64,000 bases of DNA. Source: Gavia stellata (Eukaryota; Chordata; Aves; Gaviiformes; Gaviidae). Within the stretch, counting starts at the first letter, position 1. Every line of letters begins with the position of its first letter. Location of the stretch: positions 15,344,880-15,408,879 of the forward strand of contig NC_082603.1 in NCBI RefSeq assembly GCF_030936135.1, given 5' to 3'. The notes under the pieces are model-generated. The model saw nothing but the letters and a program-made list of their open reading frames with translations. It was not told the origin of the DNA and ran no database searches. A program made the position numbers and the translations under genes. Shown piece after piece: positions 38,701 to 47,400 of this stretch.

Positions 38701-41125
38701 ATGAGGTGCAACTTAATCTTTGGTTCTCCTTGAGCCAATCACAATGGAAGAATCTAAGCCATCACATCCTTCTTCTGATGCTGTTGAAATGCTGGCATCA
38801 GCCTGTGCTACAAAGCTCTAGAAAGGCATTCTCATTAGTCTGATTAGAATTAGTGCGTGTGTGGGTAAATGCAGGGTGGGTGTACACAAGTAACACAAGC
38901 TAACTGTTTCTCTCTAAATATCATATGAATTGTTGTCACCCTTTCACTCAAGTGATTTGAGTATTCAACTAAAACGTGGGAAATGGTTTCTAATTCTCCT
39001 GCTGTGTAATGGGAGAGGGCTGATAACTCACCAAAGTGTTTCCTAATCAGTGTTTAGGCTCAGGTGTATTGCAGTCAGTTTTTTTTCTCTTGGTGTTGCT
39101 TTTACTTGTACTGAATACCTACATGTTTATCTGTTCAAGAGGGGCCATCAGTCTGCAGTTCAATAATTAGAACTCTCTCCTGGTGGAGAAGGGCTCACGC
39201 AGGCTCTGGACTCTGCTCCTGTGACTGAGTAACATAGAAGTCCTAAAAGTTCATTAGGACACCATTCTGTTAAGTGAGGACTCGCTCTCAGACCTGCTGG
39301 GTGTTGAAGAGATCTCCACTTCTTTTTACATCTAGCTGTAAATGACTTGCTGAAGGTCTTAAGAGTCCACACCAGAGCGGAGAATCCTTTGCCTTATTCC
39401 TTGTAACAGCTACAGGGAACTTCTAGGGGAACTACAAGTATGCAATTAATATTATATAAGGCAACTCTTTTGAGTTTTGTGCTGCTGCTCTGTATTTCAT
39501 CCCATCTTGCTGCAAGCCAAAGCACAGCCCACCAAACAGCACAGTTCTGTTGTGTCTTGCAGGATCTCTACATCGTCCCCTGCATTACAGTTATGCCCAA
39601 GCTGAGGTCCAGCAATCTCCCTTCCTGTTTGGATTCCCAAAGCAACAAAGATAGCACACTGAGCAAACCCCTAGCTTTTTTTAGGGGCTTCTCCAAGCTT
39701 GACCTCTCCCTCCTCTGCAAAGCTAATGTAAGAGATATGGCACAGCAAGCGCCTTCCATCAAAGGGCTTTTCTTGAGCAGGCCTAATTACATGGATAGGA
39801 TGTGTTTGATGCTTCCATATAACCAGACTCTGCAAAGCTTTCCAGTTGGTGCAGCTTAGTTTGAGTTAGCTCCTGACCATGTCCAGGTGCTTAGGGAGCG
39901 CAGGGGACAGAGACACTCTACTGATACCTAAAATCCCTTCTCAGCCTGACCCCTTCTAACTCCAACTGAACCTCCAAAGCCCTTCAAGTGCATCTGAAAG
40001 AACATAGTTTCTTTTTTGTATTTCACCCAATGTTTATATTTTAGAATTTTATATATTAAATATTGTATATATTTTTATGCTTTTATTTAGCATACCAGTT
40101 ATAGTTAACTTACACCAGATTTTACCATTAAGTTCTTCACATTCTTTTCACAACCTCTCTGTGAGGTAAGCTACATGGTGCCTCAAAGTGCCTCAGCCAC
40201 TTCCCTGTGAGTGGGATCACCTGAAACACTTTGCTCAATCCATAAAACATCTTTACCTCCCTCTTACTGCTGTGCCATTAAACAACTCACATCAAACCAA
40301 TTTCCTTAAGCTTAAATTGTGTCTACTCATGATCTTATAGAAGCACATAAGTGACTGTACTTTCCAGGGGGGGCTAAATGCCTCCAAGTGACACACCGAG
40401 CAGCTAGTGCCTCTGCAACTCCACCTGCTACCAGCTGAGCAGCCATAGCAGGTTTTGCTCTTTAAGATATGCCGAGAACCTCATTCCATTTTCAAAAGAG
40501 ACGTTTTTAGCTCTGTTAGAGGAAGCACATAATCCAGGGGTTGGTAAAAACATGCCACTGATTATCATTTTGAGAACATTTCTGTTTTCCTAAGCACTCC
40601 CTTATGGATGCGATTTTTATTCTACCAAAGCAATGCGAGCGGCTTTTGCCTAGAAGCCAGCCCTTCTTGAAACATGTCTTCCTCCCGAGAGGTTCCTGTG
40701 CACATAGCATGATTTAGTTGAGCAATCCTTTCATTTTCTGAGTAATTCTTAGAAATAATTCCCACTTGAAAAGACTGCAAAGAAGAGGTTAATTTATGCC
40801 TGCTCCTTACGGGGGGCTTCGACGCTGATTTCGGTAAGGCAAAGCAGCACGTTGGGATTTTGCATCAGACGGTGCGGAAACGGTGCCGAGGCGAGCTCCC
40901 TCTCCGCGGGGAAAGCGGCATTCCCCGCGGAAAGGCTCCGAGGCGCGCCGCTCCCCGCGCCTGCCGCCAGCCCCCCGCGCCCGCCGCCAGCCCCGCCGCC
41001 CCCGCGGCTGCTCCCGAGGGGCCCGCTCGGCGGGGGCGACCACTCACCTCCACGAAGTAGAAGCAGGGCAGGAGGGTGACGCTGTCCTTGGTCACTTTGC
41101 CCTTTTGCCGCTCCTTCGCGGACAT
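10390..41125 (-). CDS. PLPPR4: PLPPR4 (PRG-1) whole coding locus, 7 exons, 719 aa
   Basis: Phospholipid phosphatase-related protein type 4, a neuronal integral membrane protein. In mammals it is known as PRG-1, sits at excitatory postsynapses and modulates signalling by lysophosphatidic acid. Seven exons give an uninterrupted frame of 719 residues, and every junction has GT and AG ends with phases that fit. The order is a short N-terminus, six membrane segments (about residues 16-40, 71-99, 133-154, 202-220, 229-247 and 260-282), then a long hydrophilic serine-rich tail. The family's phosphatase motifs are degenerate. The C1 lysine and arginine positions are Gln149 and Ala156. C2 reads PSQH (201-204), keeping the His. 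In C3 the nucleophile His is Asn255, with Arg249 and Asp259 kept. Two N-glycosylation sequons (Asn166, Asn171) lie in the luminal loop. Recognition rests on near-identity to the human protein as I remember it, exon by exon. PLPPR3 is the nearest alternative, but the tail matches PLPPR4. Confidence 0.97.
11728..13754 (-). other. PLPPR4 intron 6 (2.0 kb)
   Basis: GTAAAT donor and TATCAG acceptor. AT-rich intronic sequence. An open frame of 98 codons on the plus strand at 13021-13317 resembles no protein I know. I see no repeat family or other feature. Confidence 0.9.
13755..13928 (-). CDS. PLPPR4: PLPPR4 coding exon 6 (residues 217-274), C3-like motif
   Basis: 58 codons, phase 0 at both ends. 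The acceptor is TCAAG just before ATG (Met217, internal) and the donor is GTAAAT below 13755. It encodes a luminal loop with an NST sequon (Asn220), membrane segment 5, the C3-like stretch [12 protein letters not shown] (248-259), and most of membrane segment 6 ([13 protein letters not shown]). In active lipid phosphatases the residue aligned with Asn255 is the catalytic His. Arg249 and Asp259 are retained. Skipping this exon keeps the frame. Confidence 0.96.
13929..15193 (-). other. PLPPR4 intron 5 (1.3 kb)
   Basis: GTGAGT donor and TCAAG acceptor. Contains a T14 run near 14541-14554 on the plus strand. Nothing else recognised. Confidence 0.9.
15194..15251 (-). CDS. PLPPR4: PLPPR4 coding exon 5 (residues 197-216), C2-like motif
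   Basis: A 58-base exon found by splicing logic: acceptor TTGGCAG above 15251 and donor GTGAGT below 15194. Its first base completes Arg197, followed by [23 protein letters not shown] corresponds to the PSGH C2 motif of active phosphatases. The His is kept and the Gly is replaced by Gln. The second half enters membrane segment 4. Frame and content agree with human PLPPR4, which as I recall has Val at the position of the Ile here. At 58 bases it is not a multiple of three, so skipping it alone would shift the frame. Confidence 0.93.
16932..16976 (-). repeat. A20 run with adjacent G-quadruplex motif (sense strand)
   Basis: The plus strand has T20 (16932-16951) followed by four C runs at 16954-16956, 16958-16960, 16964-16968 and 16972-16976. 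Read on the minus strand this gives four G runs of 5, 5, 3 and 3 with loops of 3, 3 and 1, then a run of A. It lies on the coding (non-template) strand of PLPPR4, in intron 4. Confidence 0.75.
17540..17568. repeat. Short tandem duplication, 16-bp period
   Basis: The 13-base word gagtcatactgag occurs at 17540-17552 and again at 17556-17568, separated by three bases. A slippage-type duplication in intron 4. Confidence 0.8.
20148..20343 (-). CDS. PLPPR4: PLPPR4 coding exon 4 (residues 132-197 in part)
   Basis: 196 bases: two bases complete Gly132, then 64 codons, then AG of the split Arg197 codon. It encodes membrane segment 3 ([16 protein letters not shown]) and the luminal region that corresponds to motif C1 of lipid phosphate phosphatases. 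At the C1 lysine and second arginine positions it has Gln149 and Ala156, so the phosphate-binding signature is lost. NYT and NVS sequons (Asn166, Asn171) and several cysteines fit a glycosylated luminal loop. The acceptor is CTAG. The donor GTTGGT is weaker than the others in this gene because of T at +3. Confidence 0.96.
20344..22054 (-). other. PLPPR4 intron 3 (1.7 kb)
   Basis: GTGGGT donor and TTTCCTAG acceptor. Unremarkable sequence with no recognised repeat or RNA. Confidence 0.9.
22055..22184 (-). CDS. PLPPR4: PLPPR4 coding exon 3 (residues 89-131 and first base of 132)
   Basis: 130 bases, after an acceptor reading GCAG and before a GTGGGT donor. It encodes the end of membrane segment 2 ([11 protein letters not shown]), then the cytoplasmic loop with the basic run LSKRRNG, and [19 protein letters not shown] leading into segment 3. 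The final base is the first of the glycine codon completed in exon 4. The loop between segments 2 and 3 is strongly basic, as expected for a cytoplasmic side. Confidence 0.96.
22185..26517 (-). other. PLPPR4 intron 2 (4.3 kb)
   Basis: GTAAGT donor and GCAG acceptor. AT-rich, with an A13 run near 25761-25773. No open frame resembles a known protein and no transposon is recognised. Confidence 0.9.
26518..26703 (-). CDS. PLPPR4: PLPPR4 coding exon 2 (residues 27-88)
   Basis: 62 codons, phase 0 at both ends. The acceptor is CTAG just above 26703 and the donor is GTAAGT just below 26518. It encodes the rest of membrane segment 1 ([13 protein letters not shown]), the first luminal loop with a CYD motif, and the start of membrane segment 2 up to PSIT. 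The loop sequence [10 protein letters not shown] is characteristic of PLPPR4. Because the exon is symmetric, skipping it would keep the frame but remove most of segment 1 and part of segment 2. Confidence 0.96.
31754..31793. repeat. Tandem duplication, 22-bp period
   Basis: The word aaaggcaacaaataagca occurs twice, 22 bases apart, at 31754-31771 and 31776-31793, preceded by a partial third unit (ggcaac). A minisatellite-like slippage product in intron 1. Confidence 0.8.
31797..31812 (-). repeat. G-quadruplex motif on the PLPPR4 sense strand
   Basis: The minus strand reads GGG, C, G8, A, GGG. This can fold as four G triplets with loops of 1, 2 and 1. It is immediately next to the 22-bp duplication in intron 1. 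Confidence 0.7.
34275..34742 (-). mobile_element. CR1 retrotransposon, 5'-truncated 3' end (intron 1)
   Basis: The plus strand starts with the inverse of the CR1 tail (catagaat repeated), then the canonical 3' region, about 470 bp in all. Translation of the minus strand gives the C-terminal end of the CR1 ORF2 reverse transcriptase: [17 protein letters not shown], then [20 protein letters not shown] and [20 protein letters not shown]. One frameshift near 34550-34585 splits it. The 5' truncation after 34742 and lack of poly(A) are typical of CR1. It runs in the same direction as PLPPR4. The short conserved blocks point to a moderately young copy. Confidence 0.95.
34743..34830. repeat. Very AT-rich stretch with repeated TTAAT/ATTAAT words
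   Basis: Directly beyond the truncated CR1 end, about 88 bases are nearly pure A/T with many TAATTA, TTGATTAAT and AATCAAT words that almost form inverted repeats. It may be simple AT-rich filler at the insertion site or a cluster of homeodomain-type sites. Confidence 0.6.
41048..41125 (-). CDS. PLPPR4: PLPPR4 coding exon 1 (residues 1-26)
   Basis: The exon starts at ATG 41125-41123 and encodes [11 protein letters not shown] followed by the first half of membrane segment 1. It ends in GAG before a GTGAGT donor (phase 0). The start is supported by an A at -3. Reading upstream in the same frame there is no ATG before an in-frame TAG at 41234-41236, so the longer N-terminus annotated for one human form is not encoded contiguously here. 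The cytoplasmic N-terminus is rich in Lys and Arg. The exon sits inside the CpG island. Its DNA also contains an RE1-like half site at 41080-41092. Confidence 0.96.
41080..41092 (-). promoter_or_regulatory. RE1/NRSF-like half site in coding exon 1
   Basis: The minus strand reads ACCAAGGACAGCG, one mismatch from the right-hand part of the RE1 consensus (ACCACGGACAGCG). The left half is poor. It encodes part of TKDSV, so protein constraint alone could explain it. Confidence 0.25.
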
Positions 41126-41263
41126 GCTGGCGGGGGCTGCGGGCGGCGGAACCGCGGCAGCGCGCTCCCCGGCCGCTCGCAGCCGCCCGCCGCGGGTCTC
41201 CGCCCGCCGCCGCGCCGAGCCCCGCGCCGCCCGCTAGCGCGTCCCCTGCGCCGTGCGCGGGGC

Positions 41264-41271
41264 TGACGTCA
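41264..41271. promoter_or_regulatory. Perfect palindromic CRE (CREB/ATF site)
   Basis: TGACGTCA, the full 8-bp consensus, lies about 140 bp upstream of the PLPPR4 ATG within the CpG island. Full-length CREs close to a start site are commonly functional CREB/ATF sites. Function here is inferred. Confidence 0.6.
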
Positions 41272-41460
41272 GGAGGCTGCTCGGCTGCGGGGGGAAGGGG
41301 CCCGGCCCCGCGGCGGGGGTGCGGGCGGAGGGGGTCGCGGCCGCCTTAACTCCTTCGCGCCGGCGCTCCGCGGAGTGCCGGAGCAACCGGGGATGGCGGG
41401 GAAGCGCCAGGGCGGTGCGCTCAGACCGAGGGAAGCTTTGGCTGCAGCAAGCGAAATGTA

Positions 41461-44400
41461 CACGTACGGGCCTGAGACACCTGAACAGGATCCCTGCAGG
41501 CATGAGGGTCTAGAGGATGCTCCATGGGGAGTTTGGGGCTTTTATATAGTTTCTGGGAAATCTCTCTCTGAAACAGAATGGTAGAATGGCCCTGGGAATA
41601 GCATTCCTATATGGCCAATGTTCTCTTGCAAATGTACTCTTTTTGAGATCAAATTGCTAATGACAGCTCACCCGAGCCTCAGCGCCAGTGAAGGGGAGTG
41701 ATGTGGCTGGGACTGAGTGAAACTGAGCTCTTAACCCCATGTGCAATACTGAGGCATGTGATTTCTCTAATCCCTGAAGTATCTATCTGGTGCAGTTCCT
41801 GCTACAATCTTAAAAAGAACAGAATTAACCTGAACAATTGTTTCCATGGTGAAATGTGTTATTTTCAGATCCTATTTATGGATCAAAGTTTGCAGCCTTT
41901 ACTCAGGCAACCTCCTGTTGATGTCAATGAGAGGTACCCTGGATAAGGCCTGCAGGAGTTCTTTGTACGGAATAGCATTTTCATTCTTTTGTAGCACATT
42001 AATAAAGGGTGTCTTGTGCCTGTAAGCTTGTTCTTGCATTGTGGTGTTTAGCTTTAATGTTCAAGGAGAGAAGTGTGACTCAAGCAGTCATCATTTATTT
42101 CCTGTCCCTCCTTTTTTTGGGGAACATGGGAAATAATCTGCTGTTCTTGTTCAGATGGTTGCTAGTATTTTAGCTGCTGTAGCCAGCCAGTATACTATGG
42201 CAATGGAGGTGAAGACTCTCACCAGCCCCTTTTCCTTTCTAGCTGCCCTCCTTTCATCTACCCACAGAGGATGTGCCAATCCATGCTCTGCACTGAGCAG
42301 ACAAGAAAAGAATTTTCATAAGAGGGTAAAAGCAAAAACGTACTCCATGCCTGCAGGCAGGTATGGAAGGCAAATCTTCAGTCTGACTCCAAATAATTGA
42401 AAAAGACTTTTCAGAGCTGCAACAGGTTGCAAGTCTTGCCATACTAACACATAGTCTTGTCTTAACCAGGTTAGGAAAGATTTCCAGGGTTTCTGCGGAT
42501 GCAGGGGTACAGGGGACTCATTAGTACCCCTGTGAAAGGGAGGTCAGGGGGCTCCAGTCAACAGAGGTGGCCAGGAGGGTTTCTGGGAGTAGAAGAGCTG
42601 TGAGCAGAGAAGGTTTGTGCCTGACTACCAGCACCAAATTCTAGGAAATTATTTTGGATGGTGTGGGGGTGTCTGGTAGTAGTTCCTACCTATCAGAGGT
42701 CTAGCCTGTAAGTAAAAAAAGTCCCTTTTTGTTAGCCTTGCTGCTGGGTTATTCCAAGTAAAACAGCAAGAGTTGAGGAGCTGTAGCAAGACTTTGCTAC
42801 TGCCAAATAGGTAACTATTGTTGGGGAGAGTGGTTAATAAGCGATGACCACTTAGAGTTGCATTTACTGTATCAGCCTTGCTTGTTCTGAAATCATGAAT
42901 CTGGCCTGAAAATCATTAGCACACACCATTAAAAATTGCTTAAGAGTGATTTGTCTGCCTCTGTTTCGCACATGATTGCTTCGTTCTGGAAGAGCAGAGG
43001 GGTTAGGGTGCTCCTCTGCTAAACGAACCAAGAAACTCACATTGTGATGTTAACTTCAGAAACTGGCAAAAACCCTGCTATTGGTTATATTTTATTATTG
43101 TACTGCCTAAAGACCAATTAAGAGCGCAGCTGTGATAGTTAGGTACAGTAAAACACAGGGTAGTAACCAGTCCCTATTCTACAAATTCTCATTATAAGTA
43201 AGTGTGTGGTGGGAAGGATGCAATACAAGCTGTGTGACTGTTGTAAGGGCAGGAAGACTTGTGCTAATTCTCTGGTTTTGTTTCTCACTATTTTGTGAAC
43301 GTACTGATAAAGGGAGTTAGGAGAGGGATTAGCTGAAGTGAAGTAATTACTTTTTTGTCAGTGACAGACCTTGACAAGAACTTCTGCCCTTTATCTAGTC
43401 AAATAGAGGAGGAGAAGGATCATCAATGCCTGGATCCCAGGCAGGTCTACCTTGCGCTAGTCTAAAGGTGATACTGATGGGCAAGTATGGACATGGCTAG
43501 GACGCATTTACCACCCTTGTCTCTGGGCTTTCACTTGTTCTCTGTTGAGACTCACCTACAGCAACCACTTTCTCAAGAGTAAGTAACCAAGGTACAGCTA
43601 AGGTGCCGCTTCATTATTTCACCCTTGCTGTGCTGCCAGCAATGCATTCCTAGCTCCCACCTTACCTGCCTGAGCCTCTGAGGGTAGCACCTGACGGACT
43701 CTATGCAGAGGCTGTGTGTCTCTCTTCATCTTGCAGTATCGAGAGAGGGCTGCAGTCATTTGGACCTCATGTTCTGAACTAACGTAACGGAGTAAGAATT
43801 TTTCTTCTCTCCTTCTCAAGACTGACATTTAGATTCCTGTGTGTCCTCTTTCAAGCACATGAATATTGATAGAAAAAGGGAACAATCCATTGCTGAGTGT
43901 AATGATAAGGCTTTTGGACTACGGGATTCACCTATATATTAACACCTGGTCCCCCCCCACATGTCCCCCCAGTGCTGTTGCATTCCACTCTTTTGACAGT
44001 TATTTATTAGAAATTATGGGATTGATTCCCGTTTACATAAAAGTTCATTGGATTCCTCTAGAAGTATAAGCAGCCTTCAAATGGGTATAACATACCTTTA
44101 TATCCTTATTACATCCCCTTAACGTTGATAGAACAGCGTGAAATGGCCTTTGTGTAAATGAGTATCTCATCCATATGATCTCCTAAAGGAAAATATGTTG
44201 GTGGTAAAAAATTCAGAAAACACCTGCTCTCCATTTCAACCAAGACAGTCTTAGAAGAAAGTGTGGTGATGCATGACTTATAAAGGACTATTATCTATGT
44301 GCAGGATAGTCATACGTACAGGATCTGCACTAATGCTGACAGCTTTTTTTACCCACCTTCAAGCAATATCTGTAACAGGAAAGTGTCATGGAAATATGTT

Positions 44401-47400
44401 AGCATAAAGCATAAAACTGTTTGTTTATGTTTAGCTTCAGCAAAACCAGTTGAGTTCATGGAAAAATTTAAAGAACTGGGGGAACTAAAAGATGAAATTC
44501 ATAAATCTGGAGTATAGTTCTGACTCATCTGGAATAAGATTTTAAGAAGAGAGATTTATTCTTCCTTCAACAAATAGAAAACTTGGCCATCAGTGGGTGC
44601 CCCTGTGATTCCAAGCTGATTTTTAAGACCTCAGCTTGGCACAAAACCTTGTCCCCCTCTAAAGAAGTACCATCGGTGAACCTTCTTTAAGTGAAGAAAG
44701 CACATTTCTTTGCACTTTTCAGGCAGACAGCAGCTGCCACAGTTATTAAAAACATGATTTGAAATTATTTTCCAGCACAGTCTAGTGTGTTGGCAAAGCT
44801 GCATGGTATAAAATGTGACTGCAGGTCATTATCTCTTCATCCAGGTGCTCTCTTCCCTCTGCAGCAAAGTCTGCCTTTATTCGCAGTCTTTGGTAAATGC
44901 TGGACACAGGCAATGGCTGTGGTTTCACTGCTTCCATGGGAATACAAAGCACACTGCATAAGCAGGGACCTGTGATATATCATTGAATAAACCCCCTTGC
45001 AAAAGCAGGATTAAATAATTTGGGAAAGGATTAGAATTGGCTGAGAGCCAGTGGGTCTGTGTCTGTGCAGATCCACTGGTCAGACGATGGCACTGGGGGA
45101 CTTGAAGCAAGCAGAAGTTTGGCCAGAGGCTGCAGCAGCAGCTGCAGTTGCAGTTACCGTTGCTTAGTAGCCTAAGAAAACCTGCTTTCCCATGGTCGCC
45201 ACACAATTTCCCTGCACAAAGGCCATTTCTGGGACTATGTGTATGGATCAGGGTTAACTCTTCCATATTATATAGATGGATTTTTTGGTTTTGTTTTGCC
45301 CACTAAACATGGAATACATGATGTGAACTCACCATATTGAAACAGTAATCCTCTTCTGGAGAGTGGCATATGGGAACTGGGCTCTGCTGTGTGGAACTGA
45401 CAGATGATTTTCGTTCTGCTTTGATTGCCATGTCAGAATTCAGAAATGTAGCAGTGTGTGTATATATATATATATATATATACGTAGTCTTCTTTTTTTC
45501 CCCCAGTCCCTCAGGAAAATGTCTGTTTGGGGGTATTTGCTGTGTGTATTGAATTCACAGGTTATTCCATAAGTAAATCTGCCCTGAGCAAGTGAGAGGA
45601 CATTGCTTGTTTTATAGTCATCCATTTAAAAGATTGTTGTGGTCATAAGACAGATAAATTTTTACAAATATTTCATGAACAGGCTTTCTAATCTTCAGTG
45701 CAACTACTTTAATATAGTCTGTTACTTGGAGAAAAGAAAATGGTGGCTCCCAGGACAAAGTCCGTGTCAGATAACAAGGCAACATCTTTTCTAGCATGGT
45801 AACAAGGTACCCTACGTATAACCCTGGTAAATGTGATGAAAGAGAAAAATGATAAGATATAGCAAAATTGGATAGCTGAGTGATATCGAGGGCATCCCCT
45901 TAATTATTAACATTTGCATTAGCTTTTCACAAGAACAAGATTATTTTTTCCTTACTTTTTCATGTTAGGGCAAAATTTTCCTCTTTGACCCATCTGTAGC
46001 TCCCATGTGAGCAGCACATAGCACTCTTGGATAGATGGTATGTGACAGCACTGGGAGATTCATAATGGAACAAGTGCAAAACATACAAAAGAGATCCACA
46101 GTGCAGATGGGAGAGTTAAATTCTGCTTTGAAGTTGTAATTGCATCAAGCAATTTTTTCTCTACTATGCCTAGTAATCTCCTGTTGCTGTAAAACTCTGT
46201 CTTCTAATGTCATTTCTTTGGCTACTAGATATAGGTCACAGCTTTAAAGTAGCAGATGACTCTGAATGATTCCTGGCTTTCCTGCTGCCTTTTACACTGC
46301 AGTGTTTGGTCTAGAAAATGAATTTTGCATGTTTTGCATGAGTCATGCTAGGATCATTCTTCTGAATCTGTGACTTTAAATACTACCTGTGAACATATCT
46401 ACATAGTATTTTGCAGACATACATGCCTGTGCTTTCTTGCTTTAGGCGAGTTTTGAGTTGCAAGCTATGGGGCTGCGGAAGCATAAAGCTGGACTGTGGC
46501 TGGTACGAGCTGCTTCCCCTTAAGTCAGATTTAGCACCAGGCTGAGTGGTTATGTGGCTTTTAGTGAAGCTGCCTTGTGCCTGGCTGATGTGGAATATGG
46601 GAAAAGGAGGTTGTTTGTTATGTATTATGCCCAATATGCTCTTATTTTGATGCTGATAATGGCATATTCTTGGTTACCTGCAAACATCTGAATTTAACAT
46701 CTTAGTTACAGGCTGATGGCATGAAAACATCAGAATGTGAAAATCCCAGACTGTTTTTGGAATATCAATGGCTCTTTAAAGCAACTTTGTGTAGATATCA
46801 ATAAGGCACAAATCTGGATTTTTATGCGGTGACCTGTCACAGGGAATTTCTATGAATCTGGGCAAGTTACTTATCACCAGCTAATTAAACATCAGCCATT
46901 TAGTGCATGAGCTGAAGCAGAGGTCAAGTGAGAAACTGTAATCATGCAATTAACAGTAGTACCCATTTGTCTAAACGGAAATGCAGAAGTCCCAGCAGGA
47001 ATCCTGTTTGCCCTGCAGTCTGTATGAAATACCATGTCAGAAAAGGGCTGATATACAAGTCTGACATTTGGAGGAGTACTGTTTCAATAGCCTGTTGATA
47101 TTAATCCATGCCTTTCTAACCGCTGCACATATTTGCATCGGAACTTAGTTTTGCCATATCCAAGACTCTGATGTCATGTTTTTCCAACTTAAATAACCTC
47201 CTTCTCAAATTTACTTAAAGTAATATGCATAAACACAATATTATTCAACACATTTTAATGAAAAATGTTTGCTTCAAATTCTGTGAACAAGACAAACTGC
47301 ATGCATGGCTTTGAGAAGGAAATTTAGCAAGTGAATGGTAAAAACACAAGATGGTGACTTACTCATAGGAAGTGGCAGGAAAAATGTCTAAAATACTAAA

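Larger units (their letters stand above)
26704..41047 (-). other. PLPPR4 intron 1 (14.3 kb)
   Basis: GTGAGT donor in the CpG island and CTAG acceptor. The largest intron. It contains a CR1 copy (34.28-34.74 kb), a very AT-rich stretch next to it, a 22-bp tandem duplication with a G-quadruplex motif at about 31.75-31.81 kb, and T-rich runs near 26995-27011 and 27780-27794. A 139-codon open frame at 39440-39859 (plus) has a hydrophobic N-terminus but matches nothing I know. Confidence 0.85.
40855..41460. promoter_or_regulatory. PLPPR4: CpG island and promoter of PLPPR4
   Basis: The only strongly GC-rich and CpG-dense block in the window, spanning exon 1, the 5' UTR and the upstream flank. No TATA box is evident at a sensible distance from the ATG, which fits a dispersed CpG-island promoter. 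It holds a palindromic CRE (41264-41271), a YY1-type ATGGCGG core near 41393-41399, and dense G/C runs. The exact transcription start, expected between about 41150 and 41450, cannot be fixed from sequence. Open frames in several registers here are a by-product of GC content. Confidence 0.85.

Noticed and set aside
40807..41513. Several overlapping open frames in the GC-rich block
   Set aside because: High GC lowers stop frequency. Apart from the start of PLPPR4 exon 1, the Ala/Arg/Pro-rich translations have no family resemblance.
43619..43828. 69-codon minus-strand frame rich in charged residues
   Set aside because: The composition looked coding-like, but there is no family match and no flanking splice or start evidence.
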